Counted from the first letter of the stretch, positions 19,652 through 28,854 are shown. The stretch is 64,000 nucleotides of DNA from Pseudomonas congelans (GCF_900103225.1 NZ_FNJH01000011.1:1-64000), one strand, 5' to 3'. Numbers and translations: made by a program. The notes: generated by a model not told the origin, from the letters alone.

Positions 19652-20499
19652 TTCAGCAGGTCGGCAGCGCGTGCGGCTTCTTCGATGCCCTTGTAGTTCT
19701 CTGGTTTGGTCTCGATGAAGCGGCTGGCGGCCTGAAGATCGAGGATCGCCTTCTGCTCCGGGTTGGCCGGGTCGAGGTCGAGGAAAGCCTGTTTGATCTT
19801 CGCTGCCAGTGCCGGGTCGAGGCTGCCGCGCACGGTCCAGTTGTAGTCGAAGTAAGTAGGCGTGGTCTGGAATACATGAACCTTGTTGGTGTCGACCTTG
19901 CCGCTGGCGACCAGCTTGTCCCAGACACTGGCGTTGAGCACGCCTGCATCGACCTTGCCCGCCTGAACCCATGCGGCGGTTGCGTCATGCGCGCCGGAAT
20001 AGGCGACGCGGCTGAAGAACGTTTCCGGCTTGATATTTTCCTTGAGCATGAAATAACGCGGCATCAGGCTGCCGGATGTCGACGACACCGAGCCGAAGGC
20101 AAACGTCTTGCCCTTGAGGTCCGCCAGGGTTGTCACGTTCGGATCGGAGGTGATGAATTTGCTGGTGAACTTGGCGTCCTGCTCACGCTGTACCAGTGGC
20201 ACTGCATTACCGGTCTTGAGGTTGACCTGCACGAAGGTAAAGCCGCCCAGCCATGCCATGTCGAGCCGGTCAGTGGCCAGCGCTTCGACCACTGCCGGGT
20301 AATCCGCGACCGGGACGAACTCGACCTTCATGCCCAGCCGTTGCTCCAGATAGGCACCCAGCGGCTTGAACTTGCGCAGCAGTTCGGTGGGCGCTTCGTC
20401 GGGAATGGCCGAGACGCGCAGGGTATCTGCAGCGTGGCTGGTCAGGGCGGAGAAGGACAGGGCAAGGCCGGCTGCGAGCGCCAGGGTACGCTTGAGCAT
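19648..20499 (-). CDS. Periplasmic substrate-binding protein, PhnD family (putative selenate/selenium oxyanion ABC importer)
   Basis: The 283-aa precursor has a Sec signal peptide (MLKRTLALAAGLALSFSALTSHA, shown in part) and a PhnD-type periplasmic-binding fold (FVPVADYPAVVEAL, MAWLGGFTFVQ, SSTSGSLMPRYFML). PhnD relatives next to selD form a recognised group annotated as putative selenate ABC transporter binding proteins. Here selD and mnmH lie divergently 235 bp away, so selenium oxyanion capture is the best guess. The ATG at 20499 was chosen over a TTG at 20517 because GGAG lies 7-10 bases ahead. It is the first gene of the four-gene minus-strand operon. Confidence 0.83.
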   Translation of the reverse strand: MLKRTLALAAGLALSFSALTSHAADTLRVSAIPDEAPTELLRKFKPLGAYLEQRLGMKVEFVPVADYPAVVEALATDRLDMAWLGGFTFVQVNLKTGNAVPLVQREQDAKFTSKFITSDPNVTTLADLKGKTFAFGSVSSTSGSLMPRYFMLKENIKPETFFSRVAYSGAHDATAAWVQAGKVDAGVLNASVWDKLVASGKVDTNKVHVFQTTPTYFDYNWTVRGSLDPALAAKIKQAFLDLDPANPEQKAILDLQAASRFIETKPENYKGIEEAARAADLLK

Positions 20500-20734
20500 G
20501 GAGGTTCTCCGGTTCAATAGCGGAAAAAGGATAGCGTGAAGCCCGCGTGCACGAGCAGGCGGGGCTTCACAGGATTCGGTGCTGATGCGCGGGGATTATA
20601 AGAGGCATGGCGAGAAAGGCCAGTTCGGCAGATTCACCTTACGAATGCACAACCGGCACACGACGCGGTTTGCGCTGATAAGGGAACAGCCCCTAGACTC
20701 CACAGCCTGTTTCCCGGTAACCGAGAGTGTCGCG

Positions 20735-21769
20735 ATGAATGAGCCAATCCGCCTGACCCAGTACAGTCACGGAGCAGGGTGTGGCTGCAAGATTTCCCCC
20801 AAGGTGCTGGACGTGATCCTCGCTGGCAGCGGCGCTCAGAACCTTGACCCCAGACTCTGGGTTGGCAATGCCTCGCGTGATGACGCGGCAGTCTATGCGC
20901 TGGATGACGAACGCGGCGTGGTCTCGACCACGGACTTCTTCATGCCCATCGTCGATGATCCGTTCGACTTCGGCCGTATCGCCGCGACCAATGCCATCAG
21001 CGACATCTATGCGATGGGCGGCGACCCGCTGATGGCCATCGCCATTCTCGGCTGGCCGGTCAATATCCTGCCACCCGAAGTGGCGCGTGAAGTCATTCGC
21101 GGTGGCCGTGCCGTCTGCGACGCTGCCGGTATCCCGCTGGCAGGCGGGCATTCCATCGATGCGCCGGAGCCGATCTTTGGTCTGGCGGTGACCGGCGTGG
21201 TGCAGAAAAAGCACATGAAGCGCAACGACACGGCCCTGGCGGGGAGCACCCTGTACCTGACCAAGCCCCTGGGCATCGGCATCCTCACCACGGCCGAGAA
21301 AAAATCAAAGCTGCGCGATGAAGACATCGGTCTGGCGCGTGACTGCATGTGCACCCTGAACAAGCCGGGCAGCCGTTTCGGCAAGCTCGACGGGGTGCAG
21401 GCAATGACCGATGTCACCGGCTTCGGTCTGCTCGGGCATCTGGTTGAGATGGCGGACGGCGCAGGTCTGACCGCGCGTCTGGACTACGCTGCTGTGCCGC
21501 GTCTGCCCGGCGTCGAGCATTACATTGCCGAGGGCTGTGTGCCGGGCGGCACATTGCGCAATTTTGAAAGTTACGGCGACAGGATCGGCGCGCTGAGCGA
21601 TGCCCAGCGTGACCTGTTGTGTGATCCGCAGACCAGCGGTGGTCTGCTGGTCGCGGTCAGCCCTGAAGGTGAAGCCGAGTTTCTGATCGTGGCCGCCGAG
21701 CTGGGGTTGCTGCTCAACCCTATCGGCACCCTGCGCGAGCGACAGACCCACGCCGTCGAGGTGTTCTGA
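20735..21769 (+). CDS. selD: Selenophosphate synthetase (selenide, water dikinase)
   Basis: SelD makes selenophosphate, the selenium donor for 2-selenouridine in tRNA and for selenocysteine. The 344-aa length is normal. The N-terminal active site reads HGAGCGCKI, with Cys16 and Lys19; the nucleophile is Cys, so no selenocysteine is needed to make it. The nucleotide-binding ATNAISDIYAMGGDP block near residue 88 and AGGHSID near 140 are also present. The start at 20735 matches E. coli SelD; the ORF upstream is longer only by chance. The stop overlaps the mnmH start (TGATG). Confidence 0.96.
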   Translation: MNEPIRLTQYSHGAGCGCKISPKVLDVILAGSGAQNLDPRLWVGNASRDDAAVYALDDERGVVSTTDFFMPIVDDPFDFGRIAATNAISDIYAMGGDPLMAIAILGWPVNILPPEVAREVIRGGRAVCDAAGIPLAGGHSIDAPEPIFGLAVTGVVQKKHMKRNDTALAGSTLYLTKPLGIGILTTAEKKSKLRDEDIGLARDCMCTLNKPGSRFGKLDGVQAMTDVTGFGLLGHLVEMADGAGLTARLDYAAVPRLPGVEHYIAEGCVPGGTLRNFESYGDRIGALSDAQRDLLCDPQTSGGLLVAVSPEGEAEFLIVAAELGLLLNPIGTLRERQTHAVEVF

Positions 21770-22869
21770 TGGCCGACAACAGCAGCGACTACCGCGCACT
21801 GTTTCTCAACGACGTGCCGATGATGGACGCTCGCGCTCCGGTAGAGTTTTCCAAGGGGGCTTTCCCTGGTGTGATCAACCTGCCGCTGATGAATGACCTC
21901 GAGCGGCAAAAGGTCGGCACCTGCTACAAGCAGCGCGGCCAGGACGCCGCTATCCAGCTCGGGCATCAACTGGTCTGCGGTCAGGTCAAGGATGAACGCG
22001 TCAATGCATGGATCGAGTTCGCCAGAGCGAATCCGCAGGGCTATCTGTACTGCTTTCGCGGTGGGCTGCGCTCGCAGACCGTGCAGCGCTGGCTGAAGGA
22101 GGCCGGGGTCGACTACCCGCGCGTTCTTGGCGGCTACAAGGCGATGCGCACTTTCCTGCTGGATACCCTGCACGAGGCGGTGACCGAGTGCGATATCGTC
22201 GTGCTCGGCGGGATGACCGGCACGGGCAAGACCGAAGTATTGACGCAACTGCGCAATAGCGTGGACCTGGAAGGCATCGCCAATCACCGCGGCTCCAGCT
22301 TCGGCAAGCGTGCCACCGGGCAGCCGGCACAGATCGACTTCGAGAACCGCTTGGCCATCGACCTGCTCAAGAAGCGCGCAGCCGGTATCGAACAATTCGT
22401 CTTGGAAGATGAAAGCCGTCTGGTCGGCAGTTGCAACGTGCCCCTGGAACTGCACCAGGCCATGCAGGGCTGCGCGATGGTCTGGCTGGAAGACAGCTTC
22501 GAGAATCGCGTCGAGCGCATTCTCGATGACTACGTGATCAACCTCTGCGCAGAGTTCATCACCGTCAAGGGCGAAGAGCAGGGCTTTGGCCTGTTTGCCG
22601 AGCGTCTGTTGCAAAGCCTGAACAACATTCACAAACGCCTGGGCGGCGAGCGTCACCAGCGCCTGTCGGGCATTATGCAGGCGGCGCTGGAGGAACAGCA
22701 GCGCAACGGTGCGGTTGACCTGCACCGCGGCTGGATCGAAGGCCTGCTCGGCGAATATTACGACCCGATGTACGCTTACCAGCGCGAACACAAAGCGGCG
22801 CGTATCGAATTTGCAGGGCATCAAGTGGAAGTGCTGGCCTACCTGCGCGAGCGCTCCGAGCAACGTTAA
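21769..22869 (+). CDS. mnmH: tRNA 2-selenouridine synthase (SelU)
   Basis: MnmH (SelU, YbbB) replaces sulfur by selenium in the wobble 2-thiouridine of Lys, Glu and Gln tRNAs, via a geranylated intermediate. The 366-aa protein has an N-terminal rhodanese domain with the active Cys in LYCFRGGLRSQ (C95) and a C-terminal P-loop domain with GGMTGTGKTEVL near residues 147-158. It is translationally coupled to selD (TGATG). The pairing shows that selenophosphate made here is used for tRNA modification; the window holds no selA or selB. Confidence 0.95.
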   Translation: MADNSSDYRALFLNDVPMMDARAPVEFSKGAFPGVINLPLMNDLERQKVGTCYKQRGQDAAIQLGHQLVCGQVKDERVNAWIEFARANPQGYLYCFRGGLRSQTVQRWLKEAGVDYPRVLGGYKAMRTFLLDTLHEAVTECDIVVLGGMTGTGKTEVLTQLRNSVDLEGIANHRGSSFGKRATGQPAQIDFENRLAIDLLKKRAAGIEQFVLEDESRLVGSCNVPLELHQAMQGCAMVWLEDSFENRVERILDDYVINLCAEFITVKGEEQGFGLFAERLLQSLNNIHKRLGGERHQRLSGIMQAALEEQQRNGAVDLHRGWIEGLLGEYYDPMYAYQREHKAARIEFAGHQVEVLAYLRERSEQR

Positions 22870-22902
22870 GTCTCTACCTCTATCCATCTGGCAAGGGATG
22901 CC

Positions 22903-23667
22903 ATGCACTCGATTCTCGACTTCTATCAAACGCTGGGCTGGGGCCTTTCGGCCCTGGTGATCGGCACCTTTCTGCTGGCCGGAACGGTCAAGGGTGTGAT
23001 CGGCCTGGGCTTGCCCACGGTAGCAATGGGGTTGCTGGGGCTGGCCATGCTGCCTGCGCAGGCTGCGGCGTTGCTGATCATCCCGTCGACGTTCACTAAC
23101 GTCTGGCAGCTGGCGACGGGTCGCAATCTACGGCCTTTGCTGAAGCGGCTATGGCCGATGCTGAGCATGATTTTCATCGGCACGCTGGTCGGGGCGTTCT
23201 GGCTGGGCATGAGTGGCGGTCATTCAATGACCCGCGCGTTGGGTGGCGCGTTGTTTCTTTACGCGCTGAGCGGGCTGTTCCTGCCGACCTTCAAGGTTGC
23301 CGCCGCTGCCGAGCGCTGGCTGGGTCCGCTGTGCGGCCTGATCACCGGGGTGATCGCTTCGGCAACCGGGGTGTTCGTGATTCCTGTAGTGCCTTATTTG
23401 CAGGCGTTGGGGCTTGAGCGCGACCAACTGGTCCAGGCGCTGGGGTTGTCTTTCACTGTCTCGACGCTGGCGCTGGCGGCGGGTTTGTCGTGGAACGGCG
23501 CGCTGGGCGGCGCAGAGCTGGGCGCATCCACGCTGGCGCTGATTCCGGCCTTGTTGGGCATGCTGCTGGGGCAATGGCTGCGCCAGCGAATCAGCGCGGT
23601 GCTGTTCAAGCGTGTGTTCTTCATCGGCATGGGCCTGTTGGGGCTGCACCTGCTGATAAAGGGTTGA
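22903..23667 (+). CDS. TauE/SafE family membrane permease (putative sulfur/selenium-type anion exporter)
   Basis: The 254-aa protein is almost entirely hydrophobic, with about seven to eight membrane segments and the family repeat: TVKGVIGLGLPTVAMGLLGL near the start and a second half starting GLITGVIASATGVFVIP. TauE/SafE proteins move sulfite, sulfonates or other small anions. It starts 33 bp after mnmH on the same strand, so it may belong to the selD-mnmH operon and handle a sulfur or selenium anion. The substrate is not shown by the sequence. Confidence 0.85.
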   Translation: MHSILDFYQTLGWGLSALVIGTFLLAGTVKGVIGLGLPTVAMGLLGLAMLPAQAAALLIIPSTFTNVWQLATGRNLRPLLKRLWPMLSMIFIGTLVGAFWLGMSGGHSMTRALGGALFLYALSGLFLPTFKVAAAAERWLGPLCGLITGVIASATGVFVIPVVPYLQALGLERDQLVQALGLSFTVSTLALAAGLSWNGALGGAELGASTLALIPALLGMLLGQWLRQRISAVLFKRVFFIGMGLLGLHLLIKG

Positions 23668-23865
23668 GCCTGACGGGATAAACCTGTCCTCTTCTGTTCA
23701 CGCATTTCGCTCAATAGTCTTCACGCCATTCGTGACTGGGCAGCAAGAGTATTTTGCCCTTCGCTGTCTTACTCATGGGCGCGCATCTCTTTACTCTCGG
23801 CTCATCCATTAATCACCTCCACCTCAGCCTCAAGAAGGGCGGGGTCGGGTTGCGAGAGTTCAGCC

Positions 23866-24453
23866 ATGAAAAAAGTAGTGTTCCTCAACGGCGGTAAACA
23901 GTTTGCGCACTCGGAAGGCCGCTATAACGCGACCCTGCATGAGGCGGGCGTAGCGTTCATGGACCGCGCCGGTTTCGATGTGAAGCAAACCTTCATTGAC
24001 GGCGGCTACGACGTGGTCGAGGAAGTGCAGAAGTTTCTCTGGGCCGATGTCATCGTCTGGCAGATGCCTGGCTGGTGGATGGGTGCGCCCTGGACCGTCA
24101 AGAAATACATCGATGAAGTGTTCACCGAGGGCCACGGCAGCCTGTATGCCAACGACGGCCGTACCCGTTCGGATGCATCGCAGACATATGGCAGCGGCGG
24201 CTTGCTGCATGGCAGGCAGTACATGATTTCGGCAACCTGGAATGCGCCGCAGAAAGCCTTCGATGACCCGTCCGATTTCTTCGAAGCCAAAGGTGTCGAC
24301 GCGGTCTACTTTCCGTTTCACAAGGCCAACGAGTTTCTGGGCATGACAGCCCTGCCGACGTTTCTGGCGGTGGACGTGATGAAAATGCCCGATATCGAAG
24401 CTGACGTGCAGCGTTACCAGGCTCATCTGGCCAAGGTGTTTGGTGTGCAGTGA
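23866..24453 (+). CDS. mdaB: NAD(P)H-dependent quinone oxidoreductase, MdaB family
   Basis: MdaB is a soluble FAD-containing, flavodoxin-fold NADPH:quinone reductase that makes two-electron reductions and limits redox stress. The 195-aa protein is very close to E. coli MdaB, with the shared blocks FLWADV.VWQMPGWWMGAPWTV, YIDEVFTEGHG and FPFHKANEFLGM. The start follows the purine-rich GAGAGTTCAGCC, a moderate RBS. The 198 bp before it contain no gene; a promoter is expected there but no convincing hexamers stand out. A LysR gene follows on the same strand 58 bp later. Confidence 0.92.
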   Translation: MKKVVFLNGGKQFAHSEGRYNATLHEAGVAFMDRAGFDVKQTFIDGGYDVVEEVQKFLWADVIVWQMPGWWMGAPWTVKKYIDEVFTEGHGSLYANDGRTRSDASQTYGSGGLLHGRQYMISATWNAPQKAFDDPSDFFEAKGVDAVYFPFHKANEFLGMTALPTFLAVDVMKMPDIEADVQRYQAHLAKVFGVQ

Positions 24454-24511
24454 ACACGAACTTTGCACTGAACAGCGCTAATATCCCCTGAGCGTTGAGC
24501 AGGGGACAAAA

Positions 24512-25408
24512 ATGAAAGCCCGGTCCGATGAATTGCAGGTGTTTGTCTCGGTCATCGAAAGCGGTTCGATCTCCGCCGCAGCCGAGAAAATGGGCCAGAC
24601 GCCCTCAGGTGTCAGCCGCACCCTGTCGCGTCTGGAAGCCAAGCTGGAAACCACGCTGATCAACCGCACCACGCGGCGCATGGACCTGACCGAGGAGGGC
24701 AAGTTCTTTCTGGAGCGTGCCCGTCACATTCTGGAGCAGATGGAAAGCCTCGAAGAACGGCTCTCCTCATCCAGACAGACAACCGCCGGGCGCTTGCGTA
24801 TCAATGCCGCGTCACCGTTCATGTTGCACTCCATCGTGCCGCATGTGGCGGAGTTTCGTCAGCGTTATCCGGATATCGAGCTGGAGCTCAACAGCGATGA
24901 CTGGTTCATCGACCTGCTTGAACAGAGCACCGATGTCGCGATCCGTATCGGTGCGTTGTCCGACTCGACCCTGCATGCCCGCTCGCTGGGCAGTTGCCTG
25001 CTGAATATCGTGGCCAGCCCGGCTTACCTGCAGCGCCACGGCAGGCCCAAAACTGCAGAGGATCTGGCACAGCACGTGCTGTTGGGGTTCACTCATGTGG
25101 AGGTCCTCAACCAGTGGCCGTTACGTCATGGCGGGGGCGACCGCCTGCCGATCAAGCCCTCCATATCTGCATCCAGCGGCGACACCTTGCGTCACTTGGT
25201 GCTGGAAGGCGTGGGTATCGCCTGCCTGTCCGATTTCATGACCTGTGATGACCTGCGCGAGGGGCGGATGGTCTGTCTGTTGAAGGAAGCCAACAGCGGC
25301 TACCGCCAGCCGATCCACGCGGTGTATTACCGCAACTCTCGACTGGCATTGAGGATTCAGTGTTTTCTGGACTTCATGCAGGAGAAGCTTGAGGGCTACG
25401 CACGCTGA
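24512..25408 (+). CDS. LysR-family transcriptional regulator
   Basis: The 298-aa protein has an N-terminal helix-turn-helix (VIESGSISAAAEKMGQTPSGVSR, split here; about residues 12-40) and a LysR substrate-binding domain. The sequence resembles the large group of YafC/DmlR-like regulators found beside oxidoreductase genes. The ATG follows GGGGACAAAA, a good RBS. It lies just downstream of mdaB in the same direction, which makes mdaB a possible target, although the usual divergent layout is absent. Ligand unknown. Confidence 0.85.
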   Translation: MKARSDELQVFVSVIESGSISAAAEKMGQTPSGVSRTLSRLEAKLETTLINRTTRRMDLTEEGKFFLERARHILEQMESLEERLSSSRQTTAGRLRINAASPFMLHSIVPHVAEFRQRYPDIELELNSDDWFIDLLEQSTDVAIRIGALSDSTLHARSLGSCLLNIVASPAYLQRHGRPKTAEDLAQHVLLGFTHVEVLNQWPLRHGGGDRLPIKPSISASSGDTLRHLVLEGVGIACLSDFMTCDDLREGRMVCLLKEANSGYRQPIHAVYYRNSRLALRIQCFLDFMQEKLEGYAR

Positions 25409-25455
25409 GGCCTGGAGTGCGCGCTCGGCAGTTAATTGTCTTTCACGCAGGCAAT

Positions 25456-25485
25456 AAAAAGCCCGTCACGCTGGACGGGCTTTTT
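25456..25485. terminator. Bidirectional rho-independent terminator between lysR and ispB
   Basis: AAAAAGCCCGTC / GACGGGCTTTTT form a perfect stem with A and T runs on both sides. It sits between two converging genes, so it can stop transcription both ways. Confidence 0.9.
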
Positions 25486-25497
25486 ACCGAGTGGCTG

Positions 25498-26466
25498 TCA
25501 GTGCGTGCGGGCGACTGCAAACTCGCTCAGTTCGACCAGTGCGTCGCGGTACTCGCTGGGCGGCAGCGCGTCCAGGCAGGCAATGGCGCGGGCCGCGTAG
25601 TCGCGGGCCAGCTGTGCGGTGTAATCGAGGGCACCGGCGCTTTCCACGGCATTGCGGATGCTTTCCAGATCTTCCAGGCCACCTTTCTGGATCGCCTGGC
25701 GAACCAGCGCGGCCTGTTCCGGGCTGCCTTCACGCATGGTGTAGATCAGCGGCAGGGTCGGCTTGCCTTCTGCGAGATCGTCACCGACGTTCTTGCCCAG
25801 CGTCTCGGCATCGCCGCGGTAGTCCAGCAGGTCATCCACCAGCTGGAAGGCCACACCCAGGTGATCGCCGAACGTGCGCAGTGCTTCGCTCTGTGCCTCG
25901 GAGGCGTTGCACAGGGCCGCGGCGCTGTGGGTCGAGGCTTCGAACAGCATGGCTGTCTTGCCGCGAATCACTTCCATATAGGTTTCTTCGGTGGTGCTGG
26001 CGTCACGAATCTTCGAGAGCTGCAGCACTTCGCCTTCGGCGATGATGCGAGTGGCCTTGGACAGAATCTTCATGACGTCCATCGAGCCCAGTTCGACCAT
26101 CATTTCGAACGAGCGCGAATAAAGGAAGTCACCCACCAGCACGCTCGGCGCATTGCCCCAGAGTGCGTTGGCGGTGGAACGACCGCGACGCATGCCGGAC
26201 ATGTCGACGACGTCGTCATGCAGCAGGGTCGCGGTGTGCAGGAATTCGATGGTGGCGGCCAGCAGGCGAACGTCATCGCCTTCGCGACCCAGCGCCTTGC
26301 CACACAGCAGCACCAGCAACGGGCGCAGGCGCTTGCCACCTGCCGACGTGATGTAATCACCGATTTTCGAGACCAGCGGTACGCGCGACGTCAGTTGCTT
26401 TTTGATGATAAGGTCAACGGCACTAAAGTCGTCCGCCACCGCGCGGTAGAAGGCTTGGGGTTGCAT
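25498..26466 (-). CDS. ispB: Octaprenyl/nonaprenyl diphosphate synthase
   Basis: IspB makes the polyprenyl diphosphate side chain of ubiquinone by adding isopentenyl units to farnesyl diphosphate. The 322-aa protein has both Asp-rich motifs of trans-prenyl synthases: DDVVD (84-88, followed by GMRRG) and DDLLD (211-215). Pseudomonads use ubiquinone-9, so the product is probably nonaprenyl diphosphate, but chain length cannot be read directly. It is transcribed divergently from rplU-rpmA, as in most gammaproteobacteria, and ends at a strong terminator. Confidence 0.95.
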   Translation of the reverse strand: MQPQAFYRAVADDFSAVDLIIKKQLTSRVPLVSKIGDYITSAGGKRLRPLLVLLCGKALGREGDDVRLLAATIEFLHTATLLHDDVVDMSGMRRGRSTANALWGNAPSVLVGDFLYSRSFEMMVELGSMDVMKILSKATRIIAEGEVLQLSKIRDASTTEETYMEVIRGKTAMLFEASTHSAAALCNASEAQSEALRTFGDHLGVAFQLVDDLLDYRGDAETLGKNVGDDLAEGKPTLPLIYTMREGSPEQAALVRQAIQKGGLEDLESIRNAVESAGALDYTAQLARDYAARAIACLDALPPSEYRDALVELSEFAVARTH

Positions 26467-26545
26467 CAGCGACAGGTGCTCCGGATAGGTTGCGCCGCAT
26501 GCTAGGTCGCGGGGTAGAGCGTGTCAAGGTATGACGACCCGCCTC

Positions 26546-26574
26546 TTGCAACACTCGAATGCCTTGCGTACAAT
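26546..26574 (+). promoter_or_regulatory. Sigma-70 promoter of rplU-rpmA
   Basis: TTGCAA (26546-26551), a 17-bp spacer and TACAAT (26569-26574) make a strong sigma-70 match. It lies about 130 bp before rplU, in the gap divergent from ispB, and is followed by a GC-rich CGCGC stretch typical of growth-rate-controlled ribosomal promoters. Confidence 0.7.
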
Positions 26575-26705
26575 CGCGCACCCTAACTTTCCTGGGCAGC
26601 ACCTGCCTTACGCAATGCAAACGGGCCGTTCCAGCCCCATGCAGCCATGCCAGCCGATACTCTTCTTATAAAGAGCTGGGTGAGCAGGATTTTCGGAGAA
26701 ATACC

Positions 26706-27017
26706 ATGTACGCAGTAATTGTTACCGGTGGCAAGCAGTACAAAGTCGCCCCAGGTGAATACCTGAAAATTGAAAAACTGGAAATCGCTACTGGCGAATC
26801 CGTCACGTTTGACCGCGTTCTGCTGGTTGGCAATGGCGACGACGTCAATATCGGTGCTCCGGTTGTTGCTGGCGCTACCGTTGTGGCTGAAGTGGTTTCG
26901 CAAGGTCGTCACGATAAGGTTCGTATCATCAAGTTCCGTCGTCGTAAGCACCACATGAAGCGTATGGGCCACCGCCAGTGGTACACCGAGATCAAAATTA
27001 CAGGTATTCAGGCTTAA
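26706..27017 (+). CDS. rplU: 50S ribosomal protein L21
   Basis: L21 binds 23S rRNA in the large subunit. The 103-aa protein begins with the family signature MYAVIVTGGKQYKV and has the conserved RRRKHHMKRMGHRQWYT block near residues 78-94. Length is exactly typical. It starts after a GGAG-containing leader (TTTTCGGAGAAATACC) and is followed by rpmA after 32 bp, the universal rplU-rpmA pair, with obg next. Confidence 0.98.
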   Translation: MYAVIVTGGKQYKVAPGEYLKIEKLEIATGESVTFDRVLLVGNGDDVNIGAPVVAGATVVAEVVSQGRHDKVRIIKFRRRKHHMKRMGHRQWYTEIKITGIQA

Positions 27018-27049
27018 TTCAGCCTAATCCTCAACTGGAGAATTGACTC

Positions 27050-27325
27050 ATGGCTCACAAAAAAGCTGGTGGTAGTACCCGTAACGGGCGCGACTCAGAA
27101 GCCAAACGCCTTGGCGTGAAGATGTATGGCGGCCAGGCTATCATCCCTGGCAACATCATCGTTCGTCAGCGCGGCACCCAATTCCACGCTGGTTACGGCG
27201 TTGGTATGGGTAAAGATCACACCCTGTTCGCGAAAGTGGAAGGCGTGATCAAGTTTCAAGTCAAGGGCGCCTTCGGTCGCCGCTACGTGAGCATCGTTCC
27301 GAAGACTGAAGTCTCCGCAGCGTAA
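27050..27325 (+). CDS. rpmA: 50S ribosomal protein L27
   Basis: L27 reaches the peptidyl-transferase centre with its N-terminal tail. The 91-aa protein reads MAHKKAGGSTRNGRDSEAKR at the start and holds the family block GNIIVRQRGTQFHAG. The RBS ACTGGAGAATTG is strong. It lies downstream of rplU in one operon and is followed by a strong terminator before obg. Confidence 0.98.
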   Translation: MAHKKAGGSTRNGRDSEAKRLGVKMYGGQAIIPGNIIVRQRGTQFHAGYGVGMGKDHTLFAKVEGVIKFQVKGAFGRRYVSIVPKTEVSAA

Positions 27326-27341
27326 TCACGCAGTAGCTTAA

Positions 27342-27369
27342 GAGCCCTGTCTTGCGACGGGGCTTTTTT
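27342..27369 (+). terminator. Rho-independent terminator after rpmA
   Basis: AGCCCTGTC / GACGGGGCT (one mismatch) stem with a TTTTTT tail, 16 bp after the rpmA stop. It separates the ribosomal operon from obg, at least in part. Confidence 0.88.
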
Positions 27370-27541
27370 GTTTGTAGAGGTAGAGAGGCAGGTGAGTCTC
27401 TTGCAAAACTGTTTGTGCGGGCTGTTGTGATGTTGACCCGTGGGGTCGCTGGTTTCTGATCGGTATCGCAACGCTCATTTTTGCAAGAGTCTTATGTAAT
27501 TTATGTGGTTCTGCTCGTCCCTGTGGCGGGAGGCGTGCGTT

Positions 27542-28765
27542 ATGAAATTTGTAGATGAAGTATCCATTCGAGTAAAAGCCGGTGACGGCGGCAACGGTTG
27601 CATGAGCTTCCGTCGCGAAAAATTCATTGAAAACGGTGGTCCCAACGGCGGTGATGGTGGTGATGGCGGCTCGATCTTCATGGTCGCCGACGTCAACCTG
27701 AACACGCTGGTTGACTACCGTTACACCCGCCACTTCGATGCCGAGCGTGGCTCCAACGGTGGCAGCGCCGACTGCACCGGTCGCAAGGGTGAAGAGCTGG
27801 TGCTGCGTGTGCCGGTAGGGACCACCATCATCGACGCCACCACCCAGGAAATCATCGGTGACCTGACCAAAGACGGTCAGCGCCTGATGGTTGCCCAGGG
27901 CGGCTGGCACGGTCTGGGTAATACCCGATTCAAGTCCAGTACCAACCGCGCTCCGCGCCAGACCACGCCGGGCAAGCCGGGTGATCAGCGTGATCTCAAG
28001 CTCGAGCTGAAAGTGTTGGCTGACGTCGGTCTGCTGGGCTTGCCGAATGCGGGCAAGAGCACCTTCATCCGCTCGGTGTCCGCGGCCAAGCCAAAGGTTG
28101 CCGACTATCCGTTCACCACGCTGGTGCCGAACCTGGGCGTGGTCAGCGTCGATCGCTGGAAAAGCTTTGTGGTTGCCGACATTCCGGGTCTGATCGAGGG
28201 TGCATCCGACGGCGCTGGCCTGGGGATTCGCTTCCTCAAGCACTTGGCGCGTACCCGTCTGTTGCTGCACCTCGTCGACATGGCGCCGCTGGACGAAAGC
28301 AGTGCTCCGGATGCTGCCGAAGTGATCGTCAACGAGCTGGAGAAATTCAGCCCTTCACTGGCTGAGCGTGATCGCTGGCTGGTGCTGAACAAGTGCGATC
28401 AGATTCTCGAAGAGGAGCAGGAGGCGCGCAAGCAGGAGATCGTCGATCGTCTGGAGTGGACTGGCCCTGTTTACGTGATCTCTGCAATTGCCAAAGAAGG
28501 CACCGAGCAGCTGACCCGCGACATTATGCGTTACCTCGAAGAGCGCAGCCAGCGTATCGCCGAAGAGCCTGGTTACGCCGAAGAGCTGGCTGAGCTTGAT
28601 CAGCGCATCGAAGACGAAGCCCGTGCCCAGTTGCAGGCACTGGACGATCAGCGTGCCCTGCGTCGCAGCGGCGTGAAGAGCGTGCATGACATCGGTGACG
28701 ATGACTGGGATGAAGAAGACGTGGACGATGAAGACGGTCCGGAAATCATTTACGTCCGTGACTGA
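27542..28765 (+). CDS. obgE: GTPase Obg/CgtA
   Basis: Obg is an essential GTPase that binds the 50S subunit and links ribosome assembly to the stringent response. The 407-aa protein has the glycine-rich OBG fold (residues 1-158, NGGPNGGDGGDGGS), a G domain with P-loop GLPNAGKS (166-173), DIPG, NKCD (G4), and an acidic C-terminal tail (DDDWDEEDVDDEDGPE). The ATG at 27542 matches the family; the longer in-frame start at 27503 adds unrelated residues. Confidence 0.97.
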   Translation: MKFVDEVSIRVKAGDGGNGCMSFRREKFIENGGPNGGDGGDGGSIFMVADVNLNTLVDYRYTRHFDAERGSNGGSADCTGRKGEELVLRVPVGTTIIDATTQEIIGDLTKDGQRLMVAQGGWHGLGNTRFKSSTNRAPRQTTPGKPGDQRDLKLELKVLADVGLLGLPNAGKSTFIRSVSAAKPKVADYPFTTLVPNLGVVSVDRWKSFVVADIPGLIEGASDGAGLGIRFLKHLARTRLLLHLVDMAPLDESSAPDAAEVIVNELEKFSPSLAERDRWLVLNKCDQILEEEQEARKQEIVDRLEWTGPVYVISAIAKEGTEQLTRDIMRYLEERSQRIAEEPGYAEELAELDQRIEDEARAQLQALDDQRALRRSGVKSVHDIGDDDWDEEDVDDEDGPEIIYVRD

Positions 28766-28783
28766 TCGCTTGAAGTAAACTTG

Positions 28784-28813
28784 AACGCCGCTACGATTGT
28801 TAGCGGCGTTTTT
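28784..28813 (+). terminator. Rho-independent terminator after obgE
   Basis: AACGCCGCTA / TAGCGGCGTT perfect 10-bp stem with a 7-nt loop and TTT tail, between obgE and proB. Confidence 0.85.
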
Positions 28814-28854
28814 GTATCCCGAATTTGAAAATCTCTGGCTAGGGTTGGAAGAAG

